Shown in pieces: positions 24,139 through 36,518 of a stretch of DNA of 64,000 bases (positions within the stretch are counted from its first letter, which is position 1; every line of letters starts with the position of its first letter). The notes beneath the pieces were generated by a model that ran no database searches, was not told the DNA's origin, and saw only the letters and a program-made list of their open reading frames with translations. The position numbers and the translations under genes were made by a program. The DNA comes from Pseudomonas solani (lineage in GTDB: Bacteria; Pseudomonadota; Gammaproteobacteria; Pseudomonadales; Pseudomonadaceae), in the NCBI RefSeq assembly GCF_026072635.1, contig NZ_AP023081.1, positions 1,386,501 to 1,450,500 on the forward strand. The letters are read 5' to 3'.

Positions 24139-26541
24139 ATGAATCCATCCGTTTCGTTCGACCTGCCGATTGCCGGGATGACCTGCGCCAGCTGCGCCGG
24201 GCGCGTGGAGCGTGCCCTGGCCAAGGTGCCGGGGGTGAAGGCCGCCAGCGTCAACCTGGCCACCGAGCGCGCCCGTATAGAAGCACCGGACGACAGCCTG
24301 CCGGCCCTGCGCGCGGCGGTGGAAGGTGCCGGCTACGCGGTGCCCGGCCAGCGCCTGGAACTGGCCATCGACGGCATGACCTGCGCCAGCTGCGTGGGCC
24401 GTGTGGAACGCGCCCTGGCCAAGGTGCCGGGGGTGGGCGAGGTGACGGTGAACCTGGCCACCGAGCGCGCCCACCTGCTGTTGCTCGGCGAAGTGGAGCG
24501 CAGCACGCTGCTGCAGGCCGTGGAGCGGGCCGGCTACCACGCCCGCACCCTGGATGCCGCGACACCGCCCAGCGACGACACCGCCAGCCGCCTGCGTCGC
24601 GAGCGCTGGGCGCTGTGCATTGCCCTGGCCCTGGCGCTGCCCCTGGTGCTGCCGATGCTGCTGGAACCCTTCGGCCTGCACTGGATGCTGCCGGCCTGGG
24701 CGCAGTTCGCCCTGGCCACCCCGGTGCAGTTCATCCTCGGTGCGCGCTTCTACCGCGCCGCCTGGAAGGCCGTGCGCGCCGGCGCCGGCAACATGGACCT
24801 GCTGGTGGCCATCGGCACCAGCGCCGGCTACGGCCTGAGCCTCTACCAATGGGCCACCGCCCACCCCGGCCACACGCCGCACCTGTACTTCGAAGCCTCG
24901 GCGGTGGTCATCGCCCTGGTGCTGCTGGGCAAGTACCTGGAAAGCCGCGCCAAGCGCCAGACCAGCGCCGCCATCCGCGCCCTCGAAGCGCTGCGCCCGG
25001 AACGGGCCATCCGCCTGCGCGACGGCCGCGAGGAAGAGGTGGCCATCGCCGAACTGCGCCTGGGCGACGAGGTACTGGTGAAGCCCGGCGAGCGCTTCCC
25101 GGTGGACGGCGAGGTGCTGGAAGGCCAGAGCCACGCCGACGAGGCCCTGATCAGCGGTGAAAGCCTGCCGGTGCCCAAGCGCCCCGGCGATAGCGTCACC
25201 GGTGGCGCCATCAACGGCGAAGGCCGCCTGCGGGTGCGCACCAGCGCCATCGGCGGCGAGACCGTGCTGGCACGCATCATCCGCCTGGTGGAAGACGCCC
25301 AGGCGGCCAAGGCACCGATCCAGAAACTGGTGGACCGGGTCAGCCAGGTGTTCGTCCCGGCGGTGCTGCTGATCGCCCTGGCCACCCTCGGCGGCTGGCT
25401 GCTGGCCGGCGCGCCCCTGGAAACCGCGCTGATCAACGCCGTCGCCGTGCTGGTGATCGCCTGCCCCTGCGCCCTCGGCCTGGCCACGCCGACGGCGATC
25501 ATGGCCGGCACCGGCGTCGCCGCCCGCCACGGCATCCTGATCAAGGACGCCGAGGCCTTGGAGGTCGCCCACGCGGTCACAGCCGTCGCCTTCGACAAGA
25601 CTGGCACCCTCACCTCCGGCACCCCGCGCATCACCAACCTGAGCGCCGCCGATGGCGACGAAGCCAGCCTGCTGGCACTGGCCGGCGCCCTGCAGCGCGG
25701 CAGCGAGCACCCCCTGGCCAAGGCCGTGCTCGACGCTTGCAGCGAGCGTGCCTTGACGGTACCCCAGGTCGCGGACAGCCAATCCCTCACCGGACGCGGT
25801 ATCCAGGGTGTGGTGGACGGGCGCCTGTTGGCCCTGGGCAACCGTCGCCTGCTGGACGAAAGCACGCTCGACGGCGGTGCCCTGCTGGCCTCCGCCGAGG
25901 CCTGGGAGGCCCAGGGCCGCACCCTGTCCTGGCTGCTGGAGCTGCAGCCCCAGGCACGGGTGATCGGCCTGTTCGCCTTCGGCGACAGCCTCAAGGACGG
26001 TGCCCGTGAAGCCGTGCAGGCCCTGCGCGAGCGGCATGTCGCCAGCCACCTGATCACCGGCGACAACCGTGGCAGCGCCCGGGTGGTGGCCGAGGCGCTG
26101 GGCATCGACGATGTGCACGCCGAAGTGCTGCCAGCGGACAAGGCCGCCGAAGTGGCACGGCTCAAGGCCGGTGGCGCAGTGGTGGCGATGGTCGGCGACG
26201 GCATCAACGACGCCCCTGCCCTCGCGGCGGCGGACGTCGGCATCGCCATGGGCGGTGGCACGGACGTGGCCATGCACGCCGCCGGCATCACCCTGATGCG
26301 CGGCGACCCGCGCCTGGTGCCCGCCGCCCTGGAGATCGCCCGACGCACCTATGGCAAGATCCGCCAGAACCTGTTCTGGGCCTTCATCTACAACCTGGTG
26401 GGCATCCCCCTCGCCGCCGCCGGCATGCTCAACCCGGTGGTCGCCGGCGCCGCGATGGCACTCTCCAGCGTCAGCGTGGTGAGCAACGCCCTGCTGCTGA
26501 AGACCTGGAAGCCGGCCGGGGACAAACCCAAGGAAGACTGA
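24139..26541 (+). CDS. copA: Cu(I)-exporting P1B-type ATPase
   Basis: This 800-residue copper exporter has two N-terminal HMA domains with GMTCASC (residues 13-19 and 79-85). The actuator loop is 'ALISGESLPVPK', the membrane metal site CPC (442-444) is in 'ACPCALGLATPT', the phosphorylation site DKTGT begins at D486, the nucleotide-domain motif is 'GSEHPLAKAVL', and the hinge is GDGIND (686-691). All catalytic motifs are intact. The start ATG 24139 follows AAGGAGG by eight bases. A CueR-type promoter lies 26 bases upstream and cueR lies downstream. The right end of the repeat element lies 34 bases before that promoter. Confidence 0.96.
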   Translation: MNPSVSFDLPIAGMTCASCAGRVERALAKVPGVKAASVNLATERARIEAPDDSLPALRAAVEGAGYAVPGQRLELAIDGMTCASCVGRVERALAKVPGVGEVTVNLATERAHLLLLGEVERSTLLQAVERAGYHARTLDAATPPSDDTASRLRRERWALCIALALALPLVLPMLLEPFGLHWMLPAWAQFALATPVQFILGARFYRAAWKAVRAGAGNMDLLVAIGTSAGYGLSLYQWATAHPGHTPHLYFEASAVVIALVLLGKYLESRAKRQTSAAIRALEALRPERAIRLRDGREEEVAIAELRLGDEVLVKPGERFPVDGEVLEGQSHADEALISGESLPVPKRPGDSVTGGAINGEGRLRVRTSAIGGETVLARIIRLVEDAQAAKAPIQKLVDRVSQVFVPAVLLIALATLGGWLLAGAPLETALINAVAVLVIACPCALGLATPTAIMAGTGVAARHGILIKDAEALEVAHAVTAVAFDKTGTLTSGTPRITNLSAADGDEASLLALAGALQRGSEHPLAKAVLDACSERALTVPQVADSQSLTGRGIQGVVDGRLLALGNRRLLDESTLDGGALLASAEAWEAQGRTLSWLLELQPQARVIGLFAFGDSLKDGAREAVQALRERHVASHLITGDNRGSARVVAEALGIDDVHAEVLPADKAAEVARLKAGGAVVAMVGDGINDAPALAAADVGIAMGGGTDVAMHAAGITLMRGDPRLVPAALEIARRTYGKIRQNLFWAFIYNLVGIPLAAAGMLNPVVAGAAMALSSVSVVSNALLLKTWKPAGDKPKED

Positions 26542-26630
26542 CGCCAGGACGCTGTTCTGGCAGGGGCGGATTCATTCGCCACGCGCCCCCCACGGGGCGC
26601 CCAGACACCTCAACCCGAGAGGACAGATGC

Positions 26631-27032
26631 ATGAACATCGGCCAGGCCGCGAAGAAGAGCGGGCTCACCGCGAAGATGATCCGCTACTACGAATCCATCG
26701 GCCTGCTGCCCGAGGCCGGGCGCAGCGACAGCGGCTACCGCCAGTACAGCCAGCAGGACCTGCACAGCCTGGCCTTCATCCGCCGCTCGCGGGACCTGGG
26801 CTTCTCCCTGGAGGAGGTCGGCAAGCTGCTGCAGCTATGGCAGGACCGTGGCCGCGCCAGCGCCGACGTCAAGGCACTGGCCCGCGACCACATCGAAGAA
26901 CTGAACCGCAAGATCGCCGAGCTGGCGGGGCTGCGCGACACCCTGCAGGAACTGGTGGATCACTGCCAGGGCGATCACCGTCCCGACTGCCCGATCCTCA
27001 AGGACCTGGAGTCGGGCGGCTGCTGCCACTGA
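26631..27032 (+). CDS. cueR: CueR, Cu(I)-responsive MerR-family activator
   Basis: This 133-residue MerR regulator has an N-terminal winged helix ('MNIGQAAKKSGLTAKMIRYY'), a dimerisation helix and a metal loop with C112 and C120 in 'CQGDHRPDC', the CueR Cu(I)/Ag(I) ligands. A terminal CCH is also present as in many CueR proteins. It should activate the dyad promoter upstream of copA and perhaps copZ. The start ATG has GAGAGG before it. It is 90 bases after copA on the same strand, and its 3' end overlaps the convergent EamA gene by 35 bases. Confidence 0.95.
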   Translation: MNIGQAAKKSGLTAKMIRYYESIGLLPEAGRSDSGYRQYSQQDLHSLAFIRRSRDLGFSLEEVGKLLQLWQDRGRASADVKALARDHIEELNRKIAELAGLRDTLQELVDHCQGDHRPDCPILKDLESGGCCH

Positions 27033-27900
27033 CCAGGCGGCCCAGCAGCCCCTTGGGCAGCACGGTGATCGCCAGGCCGACGAAGACGATGACGCAGGCC
27101 AGCCAACCGGCCGGGCTCAGCGCCTCGTCCAGCAGCAGCCAGCCGGACAGCAGCCCGGAGATAGGCACCGCCAGGGCGAAGGGGGTGACCAGGCTCGCCG
27201 GGTGGCGGCTGAGCAGGAAGCTCCAGATGGCGAAGCCCAGGGTGGTGGCGCCGAAGGCCACAAACAGCAGCGAGCCGTAGCCCACCAGGGTGGCGTGCTC
27301 GAAGGCTGCGGCCATCGCCTGCGGCCCCTCGAACACCCAGGACAGCGCCAGCAACGGCAGCGGCGGCACCAGGCTCACCCAGCAGATCAGCCGCAACATG
27401 TCGGTGGCGCCCGCGCGCTTGGTGGCGATGTTGGCGAAGGCCCAGGCCAGGGCCGCCACCAGCACCAGCACGAAGGCCAGCAGGCTGTCGCCCATGGGCC
27501 GCTCCAGGCCAATCAGCACCAGGCCGGACGCCGCCAGCGCCAGGCCCAGCACCCCGCGCCGGCTGGGCCGCTCGCCCAGCAACAGGGCGGCGATGAGGAT
27601 GGTGAAGAACACCTGGCTCTGCAGCACCAGGGAGGTGAGCCCCGCGGGCATGCCGATCTTCATGCCGATGAACAGCACGCCGAACTTGAACACCCCCAGC
27701 AGCAGGCCGATCTGCACGATGCGCCACAGCGGTGCCGGCATCGGCCCGCGCAGGAACAGCAGCGGCGTGGCCGCCAGGGCGAAACGCAGGGCGCAGAACA
27801 GCAGTGGCGGGAATTCAGCCAGGCCGAGCTTGATGATCACGAAATTGACGCCCCAGACCAGGGTCACCAACAGGGCGAGAAGGATGTGCGGCAAGGGCAT
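26998..27900 (-). CDS. EamA/DMT-superfamily transporter
   Basis: This 300-residue, ten-helix transporter has two EamA repeats; the first starts 'LVTLVWGVNFVIIKLGL' and the second 'LVLVAALAWAFANIATKR'. Members export metabolites such as amino acids or purines. The specific substrate is unknown; by eye it resembles YedA/O-acetylserine exporter-like proteins. ATG 27900 is preferred over GTG 27909. The 3' end overlaps cueR by 35 bases on the opposite strand. Confidence 0.88.
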   Translation of the reverse strand: MPLPHILLALLVTLVWGVNFVIIKLGLAEFPPLLFCALRFALAATPLLFLRGPMPAPLWRIVQIGLLLGVFKFGVLFIGMKIGMPAGLTSLVLQSQVFFTILIAALLLGERPSRRGVLGLALAASGLVLIGLERPMGDSLLAFVLVLVAALAWAFANIATKRAGATDMLRLICWVSLVPPLPLLALSWVFEGPQAMAAAFEHATLVGYGSLLFVAFGATTLGFAIWSFLLSRHPASLVTPFALAVPISGLLSGWLLLDEALSPAGWLACVIVFVGLAITVLPKGLLGRLVSGSSRPTPGP

Positions 27901-28015
27901 GGCGGGCACTCGTATAGCGGGCTGGCCACGCTAGCAGGTCATCGGCCGCTTGTATGGATACAGATGCCCGCTAATGGCGGGATACAGGAGCGCCGGCGCA
28001 ACTCGGGCGCCCATG

Positions 28016-28066
28016 AAAAAGCCCCCGGCGGCGCATCTACCTGGGTAGACGCCCCGCCGGGGGCTT
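28016..28066 (-). terminator. Terminator of the ferritin gene
   Basis: CCCCCGGCGG pairs with CCGCCGGGGG across a 22-base loop. On the minus strand the stem is followed by CTTTTTCAT. It lies 24 bases past the stop at 28090. Confidence 0.8.
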
Positions 28067-28089
28067 TCCGGGAACCGGTGCGGGCGCGA

Positions 28090-28554
28090 TCAGCCCTGGG
28101 ATTGCAGGTAGTTCTGCAGGCCCACGCGGTCGATCAGGCCCAGCTGCTGTTCCAGCCAGTAGGCGTGGTCTTCCTCGGTGTCCTGCAGCTGCAGGGCGAG
28201 GATGTCGCGGCTGATGTAGTCCTTGTGCTTCTCGCACAGGGTGATGCCCTTGCTCAGAGCGGCGCGCACGTCGTACTCGAGCTGGAGGTCGGCGCGCAGC
28301 ATCTCCGGCACAGTGGCGCCCGGGTGGATCGGCTTGGGCGACATGTCCGGGGTGCTTTCGAGGAAGAGGATGCGCTTGAGCAGGGCATCGGCGTGCTCGG
28401 TCTCTTCCTCCATCTCGTGGTTGATCCGGTCGAAGAGCTTGGTGAAGCCCCAGTCGGCGTACATGCGCGAGTGCAGGAAGTACTGGTCGCGAGCGGCCAG
28501 CTCGCCCCGCAGCAGGTCCTTGAGGTATTCGACTACTTCGGCTTGCCCTTGCAT
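28090..28554 (-). CDS. ftnA: Bacterial ferritin (FtnA/BfrA type) lacking the haem methionine
   Basis: This 154-residue iron-storage four-helix protein shows ferroxidase ligands at E18, E51, H54, the 'LEYD' glutamate and E/H in 'DTEEDHAYWLE'. True bacterioferritins carry the haem-ligand Met52 between E51 and H54. Here residues 51-54 read E-T-E-H, so Met52 is Thr, as I recall for the P. aeruginosa protein first called BfrA and later FtnA. It should oxidise and store iron without haem. The start ATG 28554 has GGGGAG nine bases before, and a strong terminator follows the gene. Confidence 0.9.
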   Translation of the reverse strand: MQGQAEVVEYLKDLLRGELAARDQYFLHSRMYADWGFTKLFDRINHEMEEETEHADALLKRILFLESTPDMSPKPIHPGATVPEMLRADLQLEYDVRAALSKGITLCEKHKDYISRDILALQLQDTEEDHAYWLEQQLGLIDRVGLQNYLQSQG

Positions 28555-28643
28555 TCGTGTGTTCTCCCCTGCAAACGCGGTGATTCGAGCGCGTAATGGT
28601 CCTGCGCGGATCGGCCCCGGTCAAGCGAGCCGATGCCGCAGCC

Positions 28644-29537
28644 TCAATTCTGCATCCAGGGCGGGGGCGGCGGCTCGTCGCGGGCCTTGTCCTCGTCCTC
28701 GTTGAGCAACGCCTGGCGCCGCGCTTCCTCGGCCAGGGCGGCCTTGATCTCGCGCATCACCGAGTCGACATCGGCGGCGTCCTCCGGCTCGTCGAACTGG
28801 CCGGTGAGCGGTGTTTCCGGGGTCAGCTTGCCGTCCTCGTAGAGCGCCCACATTTCCTTGGCATAGCGCGTGTAGAGCAATTCCGGGGCGAACTGCCCGA
28901 AATACGCGGCCATGTTGCCGACATCACGCTCCAGCATGCGGAACGCGTGGTTGTTGCCGGCGGCATCCACCGCCTGCGGCAGGTCGATGATCACCGGGCC
29001 GTAGGGGTCGAGCAGGACGTTGAACTCGGACAGGTCGCCATGGACCAGGCCGGCGCAGAGCATCTTGACGATCTCGCCGATCATGAAGCCGTGGAATTCG
29101 CGGGCGTCCTCGGGCGTCAGGTCGACGTCATTGAGGCGCGGTGCGGCATCGCCGTAGCCATCGGTGACCAGCTCCATCAACAGCACGCCATCGAGGAAGT
29201 CATAGGGTTTGGGCACGCGCACGCCGGCAGCAGCCAGGCGGAACAGCGCCGCGACCTCGGCGTTCTGCCAGTTCTCTTCCTGTTCCTTGCGCCCGTACTT
29301 GGAGCCCTTGGCCATGGCCCGGGCGTCGCGGCTGTTACGCACCTTGCGCCCTTCCTGGTACTCGGCGGCCTGGCGGAAACCGCGCTTGTTGGCCTCCTTG
29401 TAGACCTTCGCGCAACGCAACTCGCTGCCACAACGCACAACGTAGACCGACGCTTCCTTACCACTCATCAGGGGCCTGACCACTTCGTCGACCAGGCCGT
29501 CTTCCACCAAAGGTTCAATGCGTTTTGGAGTCTTCAT
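28644..29537 (-). CDS. RIO1-family serine protein kinase-like protein
   Basis: This 297-residue protein has the RIO kinase pattern: an ATP loop 'LMSGKEASVYVVRC', the lysine in 'LRCAKVYK', the catalytic loop 'LVHGDLSEFNVLL' and the metal-binding Asp in 'VIIDLPQAVD'. RIO1 proteins in archaea and eukaryotes act in ribosome maturation; the bacterial role is poorly known. The C-terminus is acidic and proline-rich. ATG 29537 has no strong ribosome site. No neighbour suggests a substrate. Confidence 0.9.
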   Translation of the reverse strand: MKTPKRIEPLVEDGLVDEVVRPLMSGKEASVYVVRCGSELRCAKVYKEANKRGFRQAAEYQEGRKVRNSRDARAMAKGSKYGRKEQEENWQNAEVAALFRLAAAGVRVPKPYDFLDGVLLMELVTDGYGDAAPRLNDVDLTPEDAREFHGFMIGEIVKMLCAGLVHGDLSEFNVLLDPYGPVIIDLPQAVDAAGNNHAFRMLERDVGNMAAYFGQFAPELLYTRYAKEMWALYEDGKLTPETPLTGQFDEPEDAADVDSVMREIKAALAEEARRQALLNEDEDKARDEPPPPPWMQN

Positions 29538-29609
29538 GCTGCTTTGTAGCCAATCCTCTGTTTACGGGCGGACATCGTCCGACTTTATACGGCATGCGCG
29601 CCCCCGCGA

Positions 29610-30503
29610 CTATCCGCCGCGCTGCAGACTGTGGCGCAGCGCATCCATGGCGTAGCGCACCTTGGCCGGCTGGGCATCGCGGCGCGGGGTGACGATGTGG
29701 ATGCCGACGGGGTCGGTGCGCCATTCCGGCAGCACCCGCAGCAGGCGACCGCTGGTCAGTTCGTCGCGGATTTCCGGCTCCGGCTGCAGCGACAGGCCGA
29801 AGCCGGCCAGGGTGAAGCTGCGGGTGGAGAGGATGTTGTTGCACACCACCCGGCTCTCGATGCGCAGGCGCTGCACCTCGCCGCCCGGCCCGTGCAGGGT
29901 CACCGGGCCCTGCTGGCGGTCGCTGCCCAGGCTCACCCAATCCAGCGCCAGCAGTTGCTCGGGGCGGGTGACGCCGGGGTGGCGGGCCAGGTAGGCCGGC
30001 GCGCAGCACAGCAGCATCGGCCAATCACCGATATGCCGCGCCACCAGGCTGGAGTCCTCCAGCTTGCCGACACGCACCGCCATGTCGATGCGCTGCTCCA
30101 CCAGGTCGATCTGTTCGTCGTGGAAGAACAGCCGCAGGCTCAGCCCGGGGTGCGCCTCCAGCAGCGGTGCCAGGGCGTCGGTCATGAAGCGCCCGGAAAA
30201 GCCCACCGGGGCGGCGATGCGCAACTCCCCCACCGGCGCATCACGCAGCTCGGCCAAGCGCTGCTCGGCCTGCTGCGCCAGCTCCAGCACCTGCGCACAA
30301 CTGCGGTAGAACAGGCTGCCGGCCTCGGTGAGGGTGAGCTTGCGGGTGGTGCGGTGGAGCAGGCTGACCCGGGTCGACTCCTCCAGCTTGCGGATCTGCT
30401 GGCTGACCGCCGAGGCGCTCATGCCCAGGGCTTCCCCGGCCGCCACCATCGAGCCTTTCTCCACCACCGTGGCGAACACCGCCATGCGCTTGAGCTGCTC
30501 CAT
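29610..30503 (-). CDS. LysR-family transcriptional regulator
   Basis: This 297-residue LTTR of the CrgA/DmlR branch has its helix-turn-helix in 'GSMVAAGEALGMSASAVSQQ' and the effector domain in the rest ('GFSGRFMTDALAPLLEAH', 'VDMAVRVGKLEDSSLVAR' by pattern). ATG 30503 (MEQLKRM) is chosen as the family's usual start; the longer frame to 30542 has no ribosome site. It diverges from the NAD(P)-binding protein gene at 30613, its likely target. Confidence 0.9.
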   Translation of the reverse strand: MEQLKRMAVFATVVEKGSMVAAGEALGMSASAVSQQIRKLEESTRVSLLHRTTRKLTLTEAGSLFYRSCAQVLELAQQAEQRLAELRDAPVGELRIAAPVGFSGRFMTDALAPLLEAHPGLSLRLFFHDEQIDLVEQRIDMAVRVGKLEDSSLVARHIGDWPMLLCCAPAYLARHPGVTRPEQLLALDWVSLGSDRQQGPVTLHGPGGEVQRLRIESRVVCNNILSTRSFTLAGFGLSLQPEPEIRDELTSGRLLRVLPEWRTDPVGIHIVTPRRDAQPAKVRYAMDALRHSLQRGG

Positions 30504-30612
30504 TCGTAAGCACCGCTTAATTGTGAAAGCGCTTTCTGCCACTTTTTCCGTCGATTATCCAGCAGCAATGATGCAGCACCTCGAATCACTCACCCAGCTC
30601 CAGGAGAACAGC

Positions 30613-31254
30613 ATGAAGATCGCCCTTATCGGTGCCAGCGGTTTCGTCGGTTCCGCCGTACTCGCCGAAGCCCTGCAACGCGGCCACCAGGTCACCGCCC
30701 TGGTGCGCCACCCGGAAAAGCTCGCCGCCCACCAACACCTGAAGGCGCTGCAGGCCGACATCCACGACGCGGCCGCCACCGCGTCGCAACTGGCCGGGCA
30801 TGACGCCGTCGTCCACGCCTTCAACCCCGGCTGGGGCCGCGAGGACATCCGCGAGCAGTTCATCGCCGGCACCCGCTCGATCTTCGCCGCCACCAATCAG
30901 TCCGGCGTCCGCCGCCTGCTGGTGGTCGGCGGTGCCGGCAGCCTCTACGTCGCCCCCGGCGTGCAGCTGATCGACACCCCGCACTTCCCCGCCGAATACA
31001 AGGAAGGCGCCGAAGGCGCGCGCCAGGCACTGAACCTGATCCAGGCCGAAACCGCCCTGGACTGGAGCTTCATCTCGCCGCCCGCGCTGCTGCAGCCCGG
31101 TGAACGCACCGGCCGCTTCCGCATCGGCGGCAACGAACTGCTGATGGACGGCGACCACCCGGCCAGCGTCTCGGTGGCCGACCTGGCCGTGGCCATCGTC
31201 GACGAGCTGGAAAACCCGCAGCACATCCGCCAGCGCTTCACCGTCGGCTACTGA
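30613..31254 (+). CDS. NAD(P)-binding Rossmann protein (NmrA/atypical SDR)
   Basis: This 213-residue atypical short-chain dehydrogenase-like protein has 'MKIALIGASGFVGSAVLAEA' as the glycine-rich nucleotide motif. 'GHDAVVHAFNPGW' and 'RRLLVVGGAGSLYV' follow. The classical Tyr-x-x-x-Lys catalytic pair is replaced by 'PAEYKEGAE'. Relatives include YwnB-like and flavin-reductase-like proteins of uncertain substrate. The start ATG 30613 has AGGAG before it. It is paired with the divergent LysR gene and followed by a DUF2218 gene, possibly co-transcribed. Confidence 0.85.
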   Translation: MKIALIGASGFVGSAVLAEALQRGHQVTALVRHPEKLAAHQHLKALQADIHDAAATASQLAGHDAVVHAFNPGWGREDIREQFIAGTRSIFAATNQSGVRRLLVVGGAGSLYVAPGVQLIDTPHFPAEYKEGAEGARQALNLIQAETALDWSFISPPALLQPGERTGRFRIGGNELLMDGDHPASVSVADLAVAIVDELENPQHIRQRFTVGY

Positions 31255-31319
31255 TCCCGGCGCAGGGTGGGCCCGCTTCCGGCGGCCCACCGCATCCCCT
31301 TATCCACAAGGAGCAGCCC

Positions 31320-31601
31320 ATGAGCCTCACCGCCTCCGCGCACGTCGTCACCGACACCCCGGCGCGCTATATCAGTCGCCTGTGCAAGCACTTCGCCCAC
31401 CGCATCCCGGTCAGCTTCGACGAGCACCAGGGGCGCATCGAGTTCGACTTCGGCATCGGCCTGCTGCACGCCGAAGCCGGCGGCCTGACCCTCAAGGTCG
31501 AAGCCGCCGACACGGCGAACCTGGAAAAGATGAAGGACGTGATCGCCAGCCACTTCGAACGCTTCGCCTGGCAGGAGGCGCTGCAGCTCGACTGGCGCTG
31601 A
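31320..31601 (+). CDS. DUF2218-family small protein
   Basis: This 93-residue protein matches the DUF2218 pattern: 'PARYISRLCKHFAHRIPV', then 'GRIEFDFGIGLLHAEAGGL' and a C-terminal 'ASHFERFAWQEALQLDW'. The function of the family is unknown, though it is often near siderophore or redox genes. The start ATG 31320 has AAGGAG seven bases before. It lies 65 bases after the SDR-like gene on the same strand and nearly abuts the convergent HD-GYP gene stop. Confidence 0.85.
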   Translation: MSLTASAHVVTDTPARYISRLCKHFAHRIPVSFDEHQGRIEFDFGIGLLHAEAGGLTLKVEAADTANLEKMKDVIASHFERFAWQEALQLDWR

Positions 31602-31604
31602 GCC

Positions 31605-32789
31605 TCACTCCGGCAACGTCAGCTCGATGCTCTCGGCGATGGAGTCTTCCAGGCGCTGCAATTCGCCGTCGATGGCGGCGCGGCTATCGGCGTGGCGCTG
31701 GGCGATGAGGGCGAAGCCGTCGGCCACTTCGAGGAAGGCCATCACCACCAGCGGGTCGAACTCGCTGCCGCTGCCGGCGCTGATGCGCATCACCGCCGCG
31801 TCGCCGCTCAGGCTGCTGCGATAGGGGTGGTAGCTGGTAAGCCCGTCGTAGTGGTCCACCACCGCCATCAGGCGCGCCGCGAGGGGTATCTGGTCACCGC
31901 GCAGACCCTGTGGATAACCCGAGCCGTCCCAGCGCTCATGGTGCCCGTACTGGATTTCCTTGGCGTAGCCGAGAAAGCTCTGCTCGCTGCCGCCCAGCCG
32001 CGCTTCGGCGCGCTCCAGGGCTTCGCGGCCGAGGCGGGTGTGGCTCTGCATCAGGCGCAGGTCGTCGCCTTCCAGCTGCCCGGGGTTGAGCAGCACGCGA
32101 TCGGGCAGCGCCACCTTGCCGATGTCGTGCAGCAAGGCCGATTTCGCCATCAGGTTGATGCGTTCCTCGGTCAGCTCCTCGGCCATGCCCGGCTGCTGCC
32201 GCGCCAGGGCCGTGCCCAGCAGGCGCATGTACAGCTCGATGCGCACCAGGTGGTTGCCGTCGGGGTTGTCGCGCATGTCGGCGAGGCCCGCCAGGGCTTC
32301 GATGGTGGCGTCGTGCAGGTGCTGGATCTCGCGGGTGCGGCGGCGCACCTCCAGCTCCAGGTATTCGCTCTTGTCGCGCAGGAAGTCGGCCGTGGCCTTG
32401 AGCTGCAGTTGCGCCTGCACCCGCGCCAGGACGATGGGCGGGCTGATGGGCTTGGTGATGTAGTCCACCGCCCCCAGGTCGAAGCCCTTCTGCTCGTCGG
32501 CCATTTCGCTGCGGGCGGTGAGGAAGATCACCGGGATATCGCGGGTGACGGCATCGGCCTTGAGCCGCGCGCAGACTTCGTAGCCGTCCATCTCCGGCAT
32601 CATCACATCGAGCAGGATCAGGTCCGGGCGCATGTGCCCGGCGGCGATCTTCAATGCCTTGGCACCGCTGCCGGCGACCTTGACCCGGTAGCGGTCCATC
32701 AGCAGCTCGCTCATCAGCTCGAGGTTGTCCGGGGTGTCGTCCACCACCAGGATCACCTCGCGCTCCGATCTGTCCAGCATGCCGACCAT
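31605..32789 (-). CDS. Response regulator with HD-GYP c-di-GMP phosphodiesterase domain
   Basis: This 394-residue RpfG-like protein has an N-terminal receiver domain (about 8-125, 'ILVVDDTPDNLELM', phospho-acceptor D in 'LILLDVMMPEMDGYEV', K in 'YITKP') and a C-terminal HD-GYP domain. The latter shows 'LLHDIGKVALPDRVLLNPG' and 'HHERWDGSGYPQGL', so metal ligands and GYP are intact. It should hydrolyse c-di-GMP on phosphorylation. ATG 32789 is chosen because GAGG lies eight bases before. It begins 13 bases after the stop of the hybrid kinase, its probable phosphodonor. Confidence 0.92.
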   Translation of the reverse strand: MVGMLDRSEREVILVVDDTPDNLELMSELLMDRYRVKVAGSGAKALKIAAGHMRPDLILLDVMMPEMDGYEVCARLKADAVTRDIPVIFLTARSEMADEQKGFDLGAVDYITKPISPPIVLARVQAQLQLKATADFLRDKSEYLELEVRRRTREIQHLHDATIEALAGLADMRDNPDGNHLVRIELYMRLLGTALARQQPGMAEELTEERINLMAKSALLHDIGKVALPDRVLLNPGQLEGDDLRLMQSHTRLGREALERAEARLGGSEQSFLGYAKEIQYGHHERWDGSGYPQGLRGDQIPLAARLMAVVDHYDGLTSYHPYRSSLSGDAAVMRISAGSGSEFDPLVVMAFLEVADGFALIAQRHADSRAAIDGELQRLEDSIAESIELTLPE

Positions 32790-32802
32790 CTGCCGCACCT
32801 CG

Positions 32803-36324
<3,522 letters not shown>

Positions 36325-36518
36325 GGGTCTTTCCTTGTGCTCGTCCACCGCAGTTCAGCTTAGCCAGCGGCCGGTGGTTGGAAAGGTGAGGTGCCGAGTT
36401 CAGTGGCGCCGAGCGCCGAGCGCGCCTGCAACTCCGCTCGGTGGACCGGTGAAGCGGGGTCCACCCTACAAGCCGCCAGCCAGCCGGAGAGCCCCGAACA
36501 GGGGGGAGGCGTTGAGCC
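36325..36518. other. Gene-free stretch between the hybrid kinase and an AraC gene
   Basis: It contains GGTGAAGCGGGGTCCACCC (about 36447-36465), a variant of intergenic Pseudomonas repeats. The kinase promoter should lie here, but no confident sigma70 boxes were found. Confidence 0.35.

Noticed and set aside
24100..26277. 725-codon open frame opposite copA
   Set aside because: Antisense shadow with low-complexity product; all P-type ATPase motifs are on the plus strand.
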